This document shows, one piece after another, positions 33,232 to 43,213 of a DNA stretch of 64,000 nt. Under the pieces are notes generated by a model, which was not told the origin of the DNA, did not search any database, and saw only the letters and a program-made list of their open reading frames with translations. This DNA is from CAYYJS01 sp964472315. Its GTDB lineage: Bacteria > Verrucomicrobiota > Kiritimatiellia > UBA8416. The stretch covers positions 1 through 64,000 of the forward strand of contig CAYYJS010000001.1 of the NCBI GenBank assembly GCA_964472315.1. The letters run 5' to 3'. Position 1 is the first letter of the stretch. Each line of letters starts with the position of its first letter. A program made the translations under genes and the position numbers.

Positions 33232-36200
33232 ATGCAGATACAAAGCCTACCTAGCCGTCGTTTCCTGGGTTCCGCGTTCGCCGGGCTGTTGCTGGCGAGT
33301 GTCGCGATCGGCGCGGCGCCGGCACCCGATGCCCGCGCCGTGCGGTTCGAGTCGTTGTTCGAGCGGATCCATCGCGATGTGCGCGCCGCGCGTGAGACGG
33401 AGATGATAGAATTGCTCGAACTGGCCGAAGCGATCGGTCGTCCGTATCCGGCGTCGATGGCGGTGAAGCAGTATCTGACGCAGCACGCCGATGCGTCGCC
33501 CGCCCTGCTGTTGCGGTCCGCGCGCAACGCCGAGGCGGCCGGCGATTTGCGTACGGCTGTCTCGCGCTACAAGAACTACCTGAAGCAGGCCGCGCCCGGC
33601 GTCGAGGCGTCGCGCGCCGCCGCCGACTTGGTCGAGCTGTCGCTGGACTACCTGCGCATCACCGATGATGTCTACCGGTTCATGACCGAGAACCTCGGGC
33701 GGTTTCGCGAGGATCCCGCGTACCGGCGGTTTGACCGCTGGTATGCCGGGGCCGCGCGGTCCCGCAACGACTGCGCGGAGCACGCGCGGCTCCTGGCGCT
33801 TGTGTTCAAGGAGAAGCTGCCGATCGAGGAGGAGCGGCTTTACTTCTGGGACGAACTTGACTGGCTGATCAAGACCATGTCGATTCCCGGACCGAAACAG
33901 CAACAGGCGCTCGACGCCTTCGAATCGCTTGGTCCGCTGATCCGCGACGATGCGCGCCGCCAGGCGGAGGTCGGGTTCCATGCCGCGTTGGTGCGTTTCG
34001 CGGCCACCGGCAAGGTCGCCGCGGCCGACGTGCGCGCGCGGCACTTCGATGCGGTTGCCGTCGCCGCCGGACGCGCCTTCGACGCGGCGCCCGGATTGCA
34101 GAGCCTCCGCGGCATCTGCCTCGGGTTCGGCGGCGGTGCGGATGCGTTCAGCGCGACGCTCTGCCGCGAGGACTGGGAGCAGAAGGGCGATGTAATCGTC
34201 CGCGCCTTCGCCCGGCTCTCGGATGCCGACCGCACCCGTTTCGTGGAGTGGGTGCACAACGGTTCGACAATAGCGACGCTGGCGGCGCCGCCGTCGAAGT
34301 GGTCGGCCGCGGCGCGCGCCGTCCCCGCGTGGTTTAAAGACAATACGCTGGCGGGGACGTTGGCCTATGGCGGGGTCTACAAGGACAAGGCGGCGTACGT
34401 CGCCGATGCCGCGGCTCTACCGGGCGTGCCCTCGCGTTCCGCCGCCCTGATCCGGGGTATGGCCGCGGCCGCCGATGCCAAAGGAGTCGTAGACCACCTG
34501 TTCGCCGGGGAAACCTGGCACCTCGGATTTGCGGACCTGCTGCCGATGGTGAGCGTCGATGTGCCGGCCGCCTGGCGCGGTCTCGGCGGCGCCGCCGACT
34601 GGGATGCCGTTCGCGACGAACTGTTGACGCACGCGTTGGAGAAGCATGCGTGCGCCAGCCCGGTGGCCATCTTCGACCCGGACAATCTGCGCGAGGCGCT
34701 CCGCGGCGCCTGGCGCCACTACAGCGCCCGGGACGCGCGCGGGGGGATCGTGCCGCTCGTCGAGTCCTTGGCCTGGGTGCCCTGGTCGTCGAAGACGCGC
34801 CGCGCCGTGATCGAGCCCGTCTACGGCGATTTCAGGCACTGGGCCGATGGCGTTCGCAAGGGGGCCGACGAAGCCACGGTCCGTCAGATTGGCGCGATCG
34901 ATGCCGCGTTCCGCGATGCGCTGGGCCGTGTCGCTCCGGCGCTGGACCGCGCGCCGGCCGGGGTCTGCGCGTTGCTGGCCAAAGCGACGGTCGCGGAGGA
35001 TGCGGGCGACAAGGACAGTCTCGGGGCCGCCATGAAGGACCTCTATATGGCCGTGCGGGAGTATCCCGCGCAGAAGCCGCCGTACGCGACCGCCCTGCTG
35101 CGGTTCATCATGCAGCGCCGCGAGCGCGTGGATATGTTTGACGTGCAGGTGGTGTTTCTGCGCGCCCAGCTTCTGGACTGGGCGCCCGACGGACCGAACG
35201 TTCGAGCACGCCTGATGCTTGAGGCGTTGCGCGAATCGAACCGCTGGGAATGGTCCAGGATCCCCCAGCACGAGCGTTCCAAGGCGAAAGCCTTGAACGC
35301 CGCCTTTGCCGAAGGGCTGACGAAGCTGCTCGACAAGCAGGCGTTCTCCATGGAGCTTTACGACCTTGTGCGCGGCACCCGCGGGGGACATAGGTGGAGC
35401 GACGCGGATGCCAATGCGGACCTGTTCGAACGCCTGATCAAGGAGCAGACGCTGATCAAGCACGACATCGCGGGCTCCGCCCAGCGCAACAGCGCAATTA
35501 GTTACATGCATCTCGTGCGCTTCGAAATTCCTTCCCTGTCCGGACGCTACCCGTATGACCGCTACTTCGACGACTTGTACGTGACGGAAGCCAGGGCCAA
35601 GCAGCATCTCGATGCCGGTTGCTGGAATTACAGCGGGGACGCGTCGCGCAAGATCGCCGGGGTTGCCGCGGAGGTTCTGAAGGGCTGCACCGTGCTCCCG
35701 CTCGGGTACGGGAACGACAAGCGTCCGTCCTACACGCGCGACGAGTTGTCGCAATGGCATGCGCGCGCACTGGAGTCCGGCGCGGCGACGCGCGACCCGC
35801 TGCTCGCGGCGTGCGAGGCAGCCTACGGCAAGACCCGGTTCGATCCGTATGCGATGGGGTTGGGGTTCTTCGCGACGCAGGCGCGCGGGAAGACTCCCGC
35901 CGACCGCACCGCGTTCATCGACAAGCTTGAGGCTTATGTCACCCGCGCCGCCGCGGCCCGCGAACGGGTCGCGCTGCCGAATCTGAAGGCCGTGCTGGAG
36001 ATGGCCGACGCGCCGCTCAGCCCGCGCGAGTTTGGCGTGCTGCACGCCATCTTCGAGAATGCGCTTCCCGAGATCTGGACGGCGAACGCGTCGCAGTCGG
36101 CGCTGGTGTATGCTGTCGAGCGCGCGCTGGTTGGATCCGAACGCGAGCCGGAACTGCACCGGCTTGTCCGCCACTTCTGGAAAGTCTGCCGGGACACCGG

Positions 36201-39200
36201 CGATGCCGATCTGGAGCGGCACCTCGTGCGACAGGCGCAGGTGTTCGCCGACGAAGGCCGCTACCATCTGGCCATCGCATACGGATTTTCCGGCACCGAG
36301 GTGATGGCGGGGCGGTTGGCCGAAGCCAGTCGAGCGACGCTGCAGGCGGCGAAGAGCAAGGCTCTCGCGAAAGTCGCGAACGAGGTGCCGCTTGACCGCG
36401 CCGACCCGCGCTATCCCGTATTCGCCGCACAGGTGGCGTATTTCACCGGCAAGGAGCAGGACGCGTGGGAGGGCATTCGGGCACACCGATCGCAGGTGGA
36501 ATCGATGGTCAAGTCGCTGGATCCGAGTTTCTGCACGTGGATCGTCGAACGCTGCACCGAACTGAAGCAGTTCGAAGACGCCGAGGCACTGGCGCGGGTG
36601 ATGATTCTGTGGATGGACGAGAATCCGAAGGGCTTCGACCCCGAAATTCGCGCCGGACTCTACGTGGCGCATGCGGGCATCGCCTTCGGGCAGCAGGAGT
36701 ATCCCAAGGCGCGCGCACAGTACGAACGTATCGCCGCCACCGCTGACTTCGCCGACACGCAGGCGCAACGCAAGGCGCTCCTGCGGATCGCGGAAGTCGA
36801 CCGCCAGACCCGCAATTACGATGCGGCCATCGAAGGGCTCGAGAAACTGGCGCGGCGCGACGATGACGACCTGCGGAAGGGCGCCAACTACCTGTTGGCG
36901 GTCGTCAAGTACGATCAGGAGGACTATCCGGAGGCGATGGCCTATCTCAACAAGGTGTTCGCCCTCGACCCCGCGTCCTCCGATGGCCGCATTCTCGAAG
37001 GCAAGGTCTTCCTGAAGTTGAAGAAGCTGATGGAGGCGACCGACGTCAAGGTCGGGCATTTGGCCAGTCAGCGCTTCTTGGTTCCCGGCAGCCCGCTGCG
37101 CGTCAAGCTCGACGATCCGAACCTGACGATTGTCCGGCGGTCGGCGGATGTCGAGATCGTCGCCTGGACCAAGTCCGGCGACCGCGAGACCTTCAACCTG
37201 CTTCCCTTCGGCGATGCGCTGACGCGTTTCGAGGGGAGTCTCCCGACGGCGCTGGCGCCGATGAAGCCGAACGACGGCGCGCTTCAGGTGCTCGGCGACG
37301 ATCTCATCTACTACGACTTTTCCGACGCCTTCAAGACGGCCAACAAGATTACCGTGTCGGCGCGCAATGAGATCGCGGTCATGACCGACCCGGATCTCTA
37401 CGTCTCGTCCGGACGGATCGTGTCGCGCGAGGAGGATGAGCAACTGGCACTGGAGCGGATGATCCGCGACAGGCTCGAACTGGATACCCCGTCGGCCACG
37501 ACCGACATGGCGCTGAGCACGGTGCGCCAAAGCGACCAGATCAAGCCCGGCAACCCGATCAACGTCCGCGTCGTGGACCCCGACCGCAGCCTGACGGCCG
37601 GTATCGATACCCTCACGGTGGCGGTGGCGGCGGCGAGCGGCGATAGCATCCCGGCGTTCGTCCTGAACGAGACCGGAACGCATTCGGGCGTCTTCGAGGG
37701 GGCCGTGCCCACGGCGCCCAGCGAGGCCGTGGCCTACGCGACCGATAGCGACGAGGGCAGCGATCCGTGCTTCGCGATCTCCGGGGGCGACCATCCGCCC
37801 TGGGTGGCTTTGCCCGACAACAGCCGTCCCAAGATCTTCACGTTCGACGTGCACGACAACATCCATCCCGCCGCCATGAAGATCGTCTCCGACGTCCCCG
37901 GACGGCATCTGAAGCGTCTGCTCCTGCAGACGTCGCTCAACGGCAAGGTGTTCGAGTCCGCCGGCAGTCTTCCCGCCGCCTTCCTGTCGTGGGATGGGTC
38001 GCCGCGGATCGAGATCGCTCGCTACGGCCAGTATGTGGCGGCGCCGCAGTCGGTGACCGCGCTTCGCGAGTTCCTGGACGCGGGCTTCCTGACGGCCGGC
38101 GAGCAGCTTCATTACGGCAAGCACGCCAGCTTCTCGGTCGCCTGGGACGAGAACGTGGACGGCTTCGCGCAAAAGATGAACCTCGCCCGGGATGGCGCCG
38201 GCTCGTGGTATGTCGCCCGACTCTCCGGTGGTTTCTATACGGCGGTCCGCGAGGTCCGTACGTTCGAGCTTGTGACGATCCGCGGCGACGCCGGCATGGT
38301 GGCCCTGTTCACGATCGATGGCGAAGGTCCGCCGGTCGGGCAGCGGCGCGACGGAGCGCCGAAGATGGCGATTACGCGGGCGTTCAAGAAAGGCGTGCAT
38401 CGGATCGACGTCTACATTTGCGCCACGCGCCGCGCCCAGCCGGCCGTCGAGTTGCGGTGCGATACGACCGAGCCGCCTTACATGATCCCCTGTCCACCGG
38501 CCCTGTTCGACGTGGCCGCGCAGCCGCTGATCGGCGAGGCCCTCGCCACCCGGCCGGCCACCTTCACCGTAAACGAAGCCGGCACGACGATCGATGTGGG
38601 TTTCGACGCCACGGCCGCCCGCGCGCGTGTCTTCAAGCTGACAATCCTGGACTATGAAACGGATGCGCCCGCGATCGACCGCATCGAACTGACCGACCGC
38701 GAAGGCCGCCAGGTGTTGCCGACGAAGCAGGACCTTCTGGCGCTGCGCACCAACGCGCGGCTCGAGACCGTGCCGGGCGATGTCATCACCGTGACCTACA
38801 AGGACCCGAAATTCGTAACGAAGAGCCGGGAGTCGCTGTCCGCGCGGCTGAATGCCACCTTCCACAACGCGGACGTCAGCGTCAGCTTCGTCGAGATCGG
38901 GTACGGCGGCGGCGAGCGCAGGGAGTCGTATATCCCCTTGCGACGGTACGAGCCCGGCGATGCGCTGACGGTGTTCGTCAGGGATCCCGACATGGATGTT
39001 TCCGCGGAGACCGACAAGGTCGTGCTGTCGTTGCAGACCTCGGCCGTCGGGAGCAAGCCGGTCTCGATCGAAGCGATCGAAACGGCCCCCCATTCCGGGG
39101 TCTTCACAAAACGCATCTTTCCGGTGCTGGGCGCGGCAAAGCGCGAGGCCGAGGTCGCGGTCGCGGAAGGCGATGACCTGGTCATCGGCTACATGGACGA

Positions 39201-41196
39201 TGAGAACACCGATCCGGGCATCCCGTGGAAACGATCGTTCGTCTGCGAGCAGGTTTGGTATCAGGAACCGGAATTGCGCGTGTACAACGTCGAGTCCCTG
39301 CCGCTGACCGCCGATGCCAAGTCCGCGCCGTCGGGCGCCGTCGAGGCCGGCGAGCGCTTCCTGCCGACGCGCTCGATGGTCGTCAAACGTCCGTCGCTCG
39401 TGACGAACGACGCGCCGGCCACGATTCTCATCGACGGGCCGCTCGTGGCGGAGGTCGTGTTTCCGACGATCGCCAAGTCGCCGCGCAGCACGGCGGACAT
39501 CTACGTGCAGACGCTGTCCGCCCTGAAACGCCACCGCGCCGCCGCGGGAACGGCCGACGCCGCCGTCGAACGTCCGACGGCGATCGATATCACGGTGCCG
39601 GGCACGATCAAGCGGACCGTGGCGCCCAGCGGCGTCGGGGCGTTTCCGCCGCCCGCGGGCTACGGGGACGTGCTTGTCGTGGCGGAGCGGAAGGCGGGGT
39701 CCCCGCTCGACGAAGGACAGTTTTCGGTTGTACTGCCGTTGGTCCTGGGGCCGGCGCCCGACCGCTCGATGGTGGACGAGAAGGCATCTTCCGGCGAGCC
39801 GCCGCCGCTGGTCGTGCAGGGCGGCGACACCTTGGTTGTCGGCTTCCGCTACATCGACGACCGGGGCGGGACCAACTGGATGACGCGTCTCGCCGCCGTG
39901 CGCGGGGATGTCTTCTTTGACGTCATGGACCGCGCCTACGCCGTGCCGCTGACCCACGCCTACGTCGGCGAGACGCTCTATCTGCGCGTCCTGGATCGAC
40001 TGGCCGACCGCACGGACGAGAAGGACGAGGTGGTTGTCGTCGCGAAGGCTTCGTCAGGCGCCTCCGAGACGGTCCGGCTTGTCGAGACGCGGCTGCATTC
40101 CGGCATCTTCCAGGGTTACGCCAAACTGACCTATGCGTCGGGAGGCGTCGCCTCCGCCGGCCCCAACGCGTTTGCGGTTAAGTATGGCGACGCGCTGACG
40201 CTGTCATATGGCGCGGAGGCGGAGCGCGGGGTTGTCGTGCACGAGGTGCTGGTGCACCGGGGCGCCGACGGCGATGTCCTGCCGTTCACCCGGCGGTTCA
40301 ACGATCCCGAGATTGCCGTCCAGACCCAGTTCACACTGGCCGAATCCTACTTCGAACTGGCGAAGCGTCACCGGGATATGGGCGAGGACGATATGGCGCG
40401 TCAGAAGATCGCCCAGGGCAAGAAGATGCTCGAAGAAGCGCTGCGCGACTTCCCGAACACCGAAGCCCGCGTGCAGGCCGACTACCTGCTCGGGAACCTG
40501 GCGTTCGAGTTCGCGAAGGATTCGGCCGATGCCGGCGTTCAGAGGCAGTACCAGTTGGAGGCCATCAGCCGCTTCACAAGTATCGTCGCGAAGTACGGCG
40601 ATACCGAATACGCGCCCAAGGCGCAGTTCAAGAAGGGCATCGTCTACGAGAAGATGGGCGAGTTGGAAAAGGCGGCCGAGGAGTATGTCAAACTGTCCTA
40701 CCGCTATCCCGACAACGAGCTTGTCGCGGAAACGATCGCCCGTCTCGGCCAGTACTTCCTCGTGAAGGGTAAGGCCGTGATGGCGCGCATGGAAGGTGTG
40801 GAGGATGCCGTCGAGCGCGAGAAGATCCGGATGGAAGCCGTCGATGTCTTCAAGACGTCCGGCGAAGTTTTCGGGCGTCTGGGGCAGCGCTTCCCGCAAC
40901 ACAAGCTGGCCGGGCAGACCGGCTTGCTGTCGGGACAGTGCTTCATGCGCGCCGAGTTGTATCCGGAGGCCGTCGAAGCCTTCAATCTGGTGATTGCCAA
41001 GGCCGACGCCTACGAACCGGCGGTCATCTCCGAAACGATGTTCTGGTGCGGCGAGGCGCATGCGAAGAACGAGGCGCTATTGGAAGCCTACAAGATGTAC
41101 ACGCGACTCCGGTGGGACTATCCTGACACCAAATGGGCCAAACACGCCCGCGGGCGGCTGGCGCAAGCCGAGTTCGCGAAGATCGACGTCCAATAG
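33232..41196 (+). CDS. Giant exported TPR/Ig-like repeat protein (2654 residues)
   Basis: A signal peptide (residues 1 to about 29, LPSRRFLGSAFAGLLLASVA) precedes a helical-repeat region to about residue 1280 (LLRSARNAEAAGDLRTAVSRY, QQEYPKARAQYERIA, NYDAAIEGLEKLARR). A beta-rich region (about 1285-2355) holds Ig-like modules marked by an ETxxHSGxF signature at about 1480, 1950 and 2283. A C-terminal TPR block (about 2365-2654) contains FELAKRHRDMGEDDMA and EKMGELEKAAEEYVKLSYRYPD. It should be a periplasmic or surface scaffold; no catalytic motif is evident. The SRRFL in the signal resembles, but does not match, a Tat motif. GAGGAG precedes ATG 33232. It may energise or link with the ExbB/ExbD channel encoded just downstream. 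Confidence 0.75.
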   Translation: MQIQSLPSRRFLGSAFAGLLLASVAIGAAPAPDARAVRFESLFERIHRDVRAARETEMIELLELAEAIGRPYPASMAVKQYLTQHADASPALLLRSARNAEAAGDLRTAVSRYKNYLKQAAPGVEASRAAADLVELSLDYLRITDDVYRFMTENLGRFREDPAYRRFDRWYAGAARSRNDCAEHARLLALVFKEKLPIEEERLYFWDELDWLIKTMSIPGPKQQQALDAFESLGPLIRDDARRQAEVGFHAALVRFAATGKVAAADVRARHFDAVAVAAGRAFDAAPGLQSLRGICLGFGGGADAFSATLCREDWEQKGDVIVRAFARLSDADRTRFVEWVHNGSTIATLAAPPSKWSAAARAVPAWFKDNTLAGTLAYGGVYKDKAAYVADAAALPGVPSRSAALIRGMAAAADAKGVVDHLFAGETWHLGFADLLPMVSVDVPAAWRGLGGAADWDAVRDELLTHALEKHACASPVAIFDPDNLREALRGAWRHYSARDARGGIVPLVESLAWVPWSSKTRRAVIEPVYGDFRHWADGVRKGADEATVRQIGAIDAAFRDALGRVAPALDRAPAGVCALLAKATVAEDAGDKDSLGAAMKDLYMAVREYPAQKPPYATALLRFIMQRRERVDMFDVQVVFLRAQLLDWAPDGPNVRARLMLEALRESNRWEWSRIPQHERSKAKALNAAFAEGLTKLLDKQAFSMELYDLVRGTRGGHRWSDADANADLFERLIKEQTLIKHDIAGSAQRNSAISYMHLVRFEIPSLSGRYPYDRYFDDLYVTEARAKQHLDAGCWNYSGDASRKIAGVAAEVLKGCTVLPLGYGNDKRPSYTRDELSQWHARALESGAATRDPLLAACEAAYGKTRFDPYAMGLGFFATQARGKTPADRTAFIDKLEAYVTRAAAARERVALPNLKAVLEMADAPLSPREFGVLHAIFENALPEIWTANASQSALVYAVERALVGSEREPELHRLVRHFWKVCRDTGDADLERHLVRQAQVFADEGRYHLAIAYGFSGTEVMAGRLAEASRATLQAAKSKALAKVANEVPLDRADPRYPVFAAQVAYFTGKEQDAWEGIRAHRSQVESMVKSLDPSFCTWIVERCTELKQFEDAEALARVMILWMDENPKGFDPEIRAGLYVAHAGIAFGQQEYPKARAQYERIAATADFADTQAQRKALLRIAEVDRQTRNYDAAIEGLEKLARRDDDDLRKGANYLLAVVKYDQEDYPEAMAYLNKVFALDPASSDGRILEGKVFLKLKKLMEATDVKVGHLASQRFLVPGSPLRVKLDDPNLTIVRRSADVEIVAWTKSGDRETFNLLPFGDALTRFEGSLPTALAPMKPNDGALQVLGDDLIYYDFSDAFKTANKITVSARNEIAVMTDPDLYVSSGRIVSREEDEQLALERMIRDRLELDTPSATTDMALSTVRQSDQIKPGNPINVRVVDPDRSLTAGIDTLTVAVAAASGDSIPAFVLNETGTHSGVFEGAVPTAPSEAVAYATDSDEGSDPCFAISGGDHPPWVALPDNSRPKIFTFDVHDNIHPAAMKIVSDVPGRHLKRLLLQTSLNGKVFESAGSLPAAFLSWDGSPRIEIARYGQYVAAPQSVTALREFLDAGFLTAGEQLHYGKHASFSVAWDENVDGFAQKMNLARDGAGSWYVARLSGGFYTAVREVRTFELVTIRGDAGMVALFTIDGEGPPVGQRRDGAPKMAITRAFKKGVHRIDVYICATRRAQPAVELRCDTTEPPYMIPCPPALFDVAAQPLIGEALATRPATFTVNEAGTTIDVGFDATAARARVFKLTILDYETDAPAIDRIELTDREGRQVLPTKQDLLALRTNARLETVPGDVITVTYKDPKFVTKSRESLSARLNATFHNADVSVSFVEIGYGGGERRESYIPLRRYEPGDALTVFVRDPDMDVSAETDKVVLSLQTSAVGSKPVSIEAIETAPHSGVFTKRIFPVLGAAKREAEVAVAEGDDLVIGYMDDENTDPGIPWKRSFVCEQVWYQEPELRVYNVESLPLTADAKSAPSGAVEAGERFLPTRSMVVKRPSLVTNDAPATILIDGPLVAEVVFPTIAKSPRSTADIYVQTLSALKRHRAAAGTADAAVERPTAIDITVPGTIKRTVAPSGVGAFPPPAGYGDVLVVAERKAGSPLDEGQFSVVLPLVLGPAPDRSMVDEKASSGEPPPLVVQGGDTLVVGFRYIDDRGGTNWMTRLAAVRGDVFFDVMDRAYAVPLTHAYVGETLYLRVLDRLADRTDEKDEVVVVAKASSGASETVRLVETRLHSGIFQGYAKLTYASGGVASAGPNAFAVKYGDALTLSYGAEAERGVVVHEVLVHRGADGDVLPFTRRFNDPEIAVQTQFTLAESYFELAKRHRDMGEDDMARQKIAQGKKMLEEALRDFPNTEARVQADYLLGNLAFEFAKDSADAGVQRQYQLEAISRFTSIVAKYGDTEYAPKAQFKKGIVYEKMGELEKAAEEYVKLSYRYPDNELVAETIARLGQYFLVKGKAVMARMEGVEDAVEREKIRMEAVDVFKTSGEVFGRLGQRFPQHKLAGQTGLLSGQCFMRAELYPEAVEAFNLVIAKADAYEPAVISETMFWCGEAHAKNEALLEAYKMYTRLRWDYPDTKWAKHARGRLAQAEFAKIDVQ

Positions 41197-41214
41197 CGGC
41201 GGGGAACGGACGAT

Positions 41215-41682
41215 ATGGACCGCGTCGGGAAGACCGTGTTGATGGATGCCTCGCCGGCGGTTGTGCCGGAGGCCGTGCGCGAGATGCTGCGGGACGCCGA
41301 CGGCGCGACGCCCGTGTTCGCGCTGCCGACCGGCACGCGCGTCGACGTGGGATTGTGGTTCCGGCGGCGGCGGGTCTGGGTGGCGGGGGGCGGCGACCGA
41401 CTGGTGCTCGGCGCGCCCGGCCCGCGCCCGTATGTCGAGAGCTTGGCCTGTCGCGAGCTGCGGGAGACGATGTACAATCATGTGACACAATCGCTCGTGT
41501 TTGGACCGGCGCGGCCGGCCGCGGGCGGTCTTCGCGTGCCGCCCGCGATCGGGTATGCGCTGCTGGCTTATGTCGGCGCGCCACCCGCGGATGCGTCACG
41601 ATGCGGCGGCGGGCTTCGCGTAACTGATGGGCAACCAACAATGGAACCAGGCCATGCCTGGAAGGAGAGCACAGATGCTTGA
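41215..41682 (+). CDS. Uncharacterised 155-residue protein between TPR scaffold and ExbB
   Basis: I do not recognise the family. The protein has no signal peptide or membrane helix. The N-terminal half contains strand-like segments (VGLWFRRRRVWVAGGGDRLVLGAPGPRPYVE, e.g. RRVWVAGGGDRLVLG) that could form a small PH- or SHOCT-like beta module, followed by YNHVTQSLVFGP. The C-terminus is low in structure (about residues 135-155). ATG 41215 has GGGGAACGG upstream. Its last eight bases overlap exbB (ATG 41675), and it follows the giant TPR gene by 18 bases, supporting a real gene in the operon. Its position suggests a cytoplasmic partner of the ExbB/ExbD complex. Confidence 0.55.
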   Translation: MDRVGKTVLMDASPAVVPEAVREMLRDADGATPVFALPTGTRVDVGLWFRRRRVWVAGGGDRLVLGAPGPRPYVESLACRELRETMYNHVTQSLVFGPARPAAGGLRVPPAIGYALLAYVGAPPADASRCGGGLRVTDGQPTMEPGHAWKESTDA

Positions 41683-42325
41683 GCGGATCATTCAAGGCGG
41701 GTCCATGATGGTGTTCCTGGTGCCGTGCAGCCTGGCGGGACTGGCCGTCGTCATCGACCGCGGCTACGCATTCTACCGGCATGCCCGGATCGACAGTCGG
41801 TCGCTGCGCGCCAAGGTGCTCGGACTGCTGGGGCAGGATCGTCTTCTGGATGCCGCCCGGCTGTGTACCGAGACCCCCGGCCCGGTGTCGGCCGTGCTGC
41901 TGACCGGTCTGCAGAGCTATGCCAAGCACAAGGCCTTCACGACGCGGACCGAGTCGATCACCGCGATCATGAAGGAAGCGATGCAGGACTACTCGCAGCA
42001 CGCGATGAGTCATGTCGAGAAGCGCCTGAACGTGCTGACGACCGTGGCCAACGCGGCGCCGCTCTTCGGCATGGCCGGCACGGTCACCGGCATGATCGCG
42101 TCGTTCGAGGCCATGGCGATGGCCGGGGGCGTTGACGCGGGCAAGGTGTCGTCCGGCATTTCCGAGGCGCTGATTACGACGGCGGCCGGTCTGCTGATCG
42201 CGCTGTTCGCGGTGATCCCCTACAACTGGTTCACGGCCATGTCGGACCGCATCAATCTCGAGATCGATGAAACGATCTCCGAGTTGCTCGACTTCGTGGC
42301 GACCCAGGTCGAGCGCGTGCAGTAA
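41675..42325 (+). CDS. exbB: MotA/TolQ/ExbB-family proton channel protein
   Basis: The 216-residue protein has three membrane helices: about residues 8-28 (GGSMMVFLVPCSLAGLAVVID), 125-150 and 165-188, with the family core TVANAAPLFGMAGTVTGMIASF and SGISEALITTAAGLLIALFAV. ExbB/TolQ pentamers surround an ExbD/TolR dimer and convert proton flow into motion of a periplasmic partner. GAAGGAGAG precedes ATG 41675; the start overlaps the preceding reading frame. The symbol reflects family, not proven TonB coupling. Confidence 0.88.
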   Translation: MLERIIQGGSMMVFLVPCSLAGLAVVIDRGYAFYRHARIDSRSLRAKVLGLLGQDRLLDAARLCTETPGPVSAVLLTGLQSYAKHKAFTTRTESITAIMKEAMQDYSQHAMSHVEKRLNVLTTVANAAPLFGMAGTVTGMIASFEAMAMAGGVDAGKVSSGISEALITTAAGLLIALFAVIPYNWFTAMSDRINLEIDETISELLDFVATQVERVQ

Positions 42326-42360
42326 AGGCGTCCGGCCGTACCCGCCCCGCGGAGCAATCC

Positions 42361-42774
42361 ATGTCATTGAATCCGATCAGGCGACGAGCGCACAGCGACG
42401 AGGTCCCCGTCTCGTCGTTTTCCGACATCGCGTTCCTGCTGATCATTTTCTTCATTCTGGTGACCTCGCTCGAGAAATTCGCCGGCTTCCGGGCCGCGCT
42501 GCCGGCGGGCGACAAGGCCGCCGAGAGCAAGGCCGACGAGATGCCGACCGTCAAGGTCGACAACGGCCGGATTTACTATGCGGACAGAAGCCTGACGATC
42601 GACGAGTTGCGCGCGGAACTGGATGCGCTGAAGCTGGGCGCCAAGGCGCGCGAAGAGGAACGGATCGTCATCATCGAGGCCACCGGCGCGGTGGCCTACC
42701 AGACTTACTACGAGATCATGGCCGCCATCAGCACGGCGCAGGGCGTCGTGGGCATCGTGAAAGAGGAGGAGTGA
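42361..42774 (+). CDS. exbD: ExbD/TolR-family protein 1
   Basis: The 137-residue protein has a short cytoplasmic basic N-terminus (NPIRRRAHSDE), one membrane helix starting SSFSDIAFLLIIFFILV with the conserved proton-carrying Asp22, and a periplasmic domain (about residues 45-137) with VDNGRIYYADRSLTIDEL and IVIIEATGAVAYQTYYEIM. Together with ExbB it would form the channel stator. The next gene encodes a second, diverged ExbD, which suggests a heterodimer. Confidence 0.87.
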   Translation: MSLNPIRRRAHSDEVPVSSFSDIAFLLIIFFILVTSLEKFAGFRAALPAGDKAAESKADEMPTVKVDNGRIYYADRSLTIDELRAELDALKLGAKAREEERIVIIEATGAVAYQTYYEIMAAISTAQGVVGIVKEEE

Positions 42775-42779
42775 ACGGG

Positions 42780-43190
42780 ATGCGCAAGCGCCGCAAACGC
42801 AATGCGATCATCGTGCCCGTCGCCAGCATGGGCGATATCGCCTTTCTGCTGATCATCTTCTTCATGCTCTGCAGCAATTTCGCCAAGGAATCCGGCATCA
42901 ACATCCGCAAGCCGACCGCCGTCTCGCTCGAACAACTCAAGGAATCGAAGCTCTCGATTTCGATCGACGACCACGGCGCGATCCACCTGAACGGCGCGCC
43001 GCTCGATAGTGTGCGATCCGTGGAGGATGGCGTGCGGATACTCCTGGAGGGCCGGACGACCGATGAGGAGAAGATGGTCATGTTCAAGTGCGATCGCGAC
43101 GTGGACAAGAAGGTGTTCGAGCCCGTGCTCGACGCCATTGCGAAGGCCGGCGGCATCGTCGGCGCCGTGGGAGAACCCCGCAACCGGTGA
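42780..43190 (+). CDS. exbD: ExbD/TolR-family protein 2
   Basis: The 136-residue protein repeats the ExbD plan: basic N-terminus (MRKRRKRN), a membrane helix SMGDIAFLLIIFFMLC with conserved Asp19, and a periplasmic domain with IDDHGAIHLNGAPL and KVFEPVLDAIAKAGGIVGAV. It differs clearly from the first ExbD outside the helix. ATG 42780 follows the first exbD by five bases with GAGGAG upstream. A longer upstream frame is spurious. Confidence 0.86.
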   Translation: MRKRRKRNAIIVPVASMGDIAFLLIIFFMLCSNFAKESGINIRKPTAVSLEQLKESKLSISIDDHGAIHLNGAPLDSVRSVEDGVRILLEGRTTDEEKMVMFKCDRDVDKKVFEPVLDAIAKAGGIVGAVGEPRNR

Positions 43191-43213
43191 AGACCGGGGA
43201 GGCTATCGACAAA

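Noticed and set aside
34417..39957. 1846-codon minus-strand frame inside the giant TPR gene
   Set aside because: The plus strand has the signal peptide and TPR motifs and is preceded by a ribosome site; the minus frame has biased composition and no start signal.
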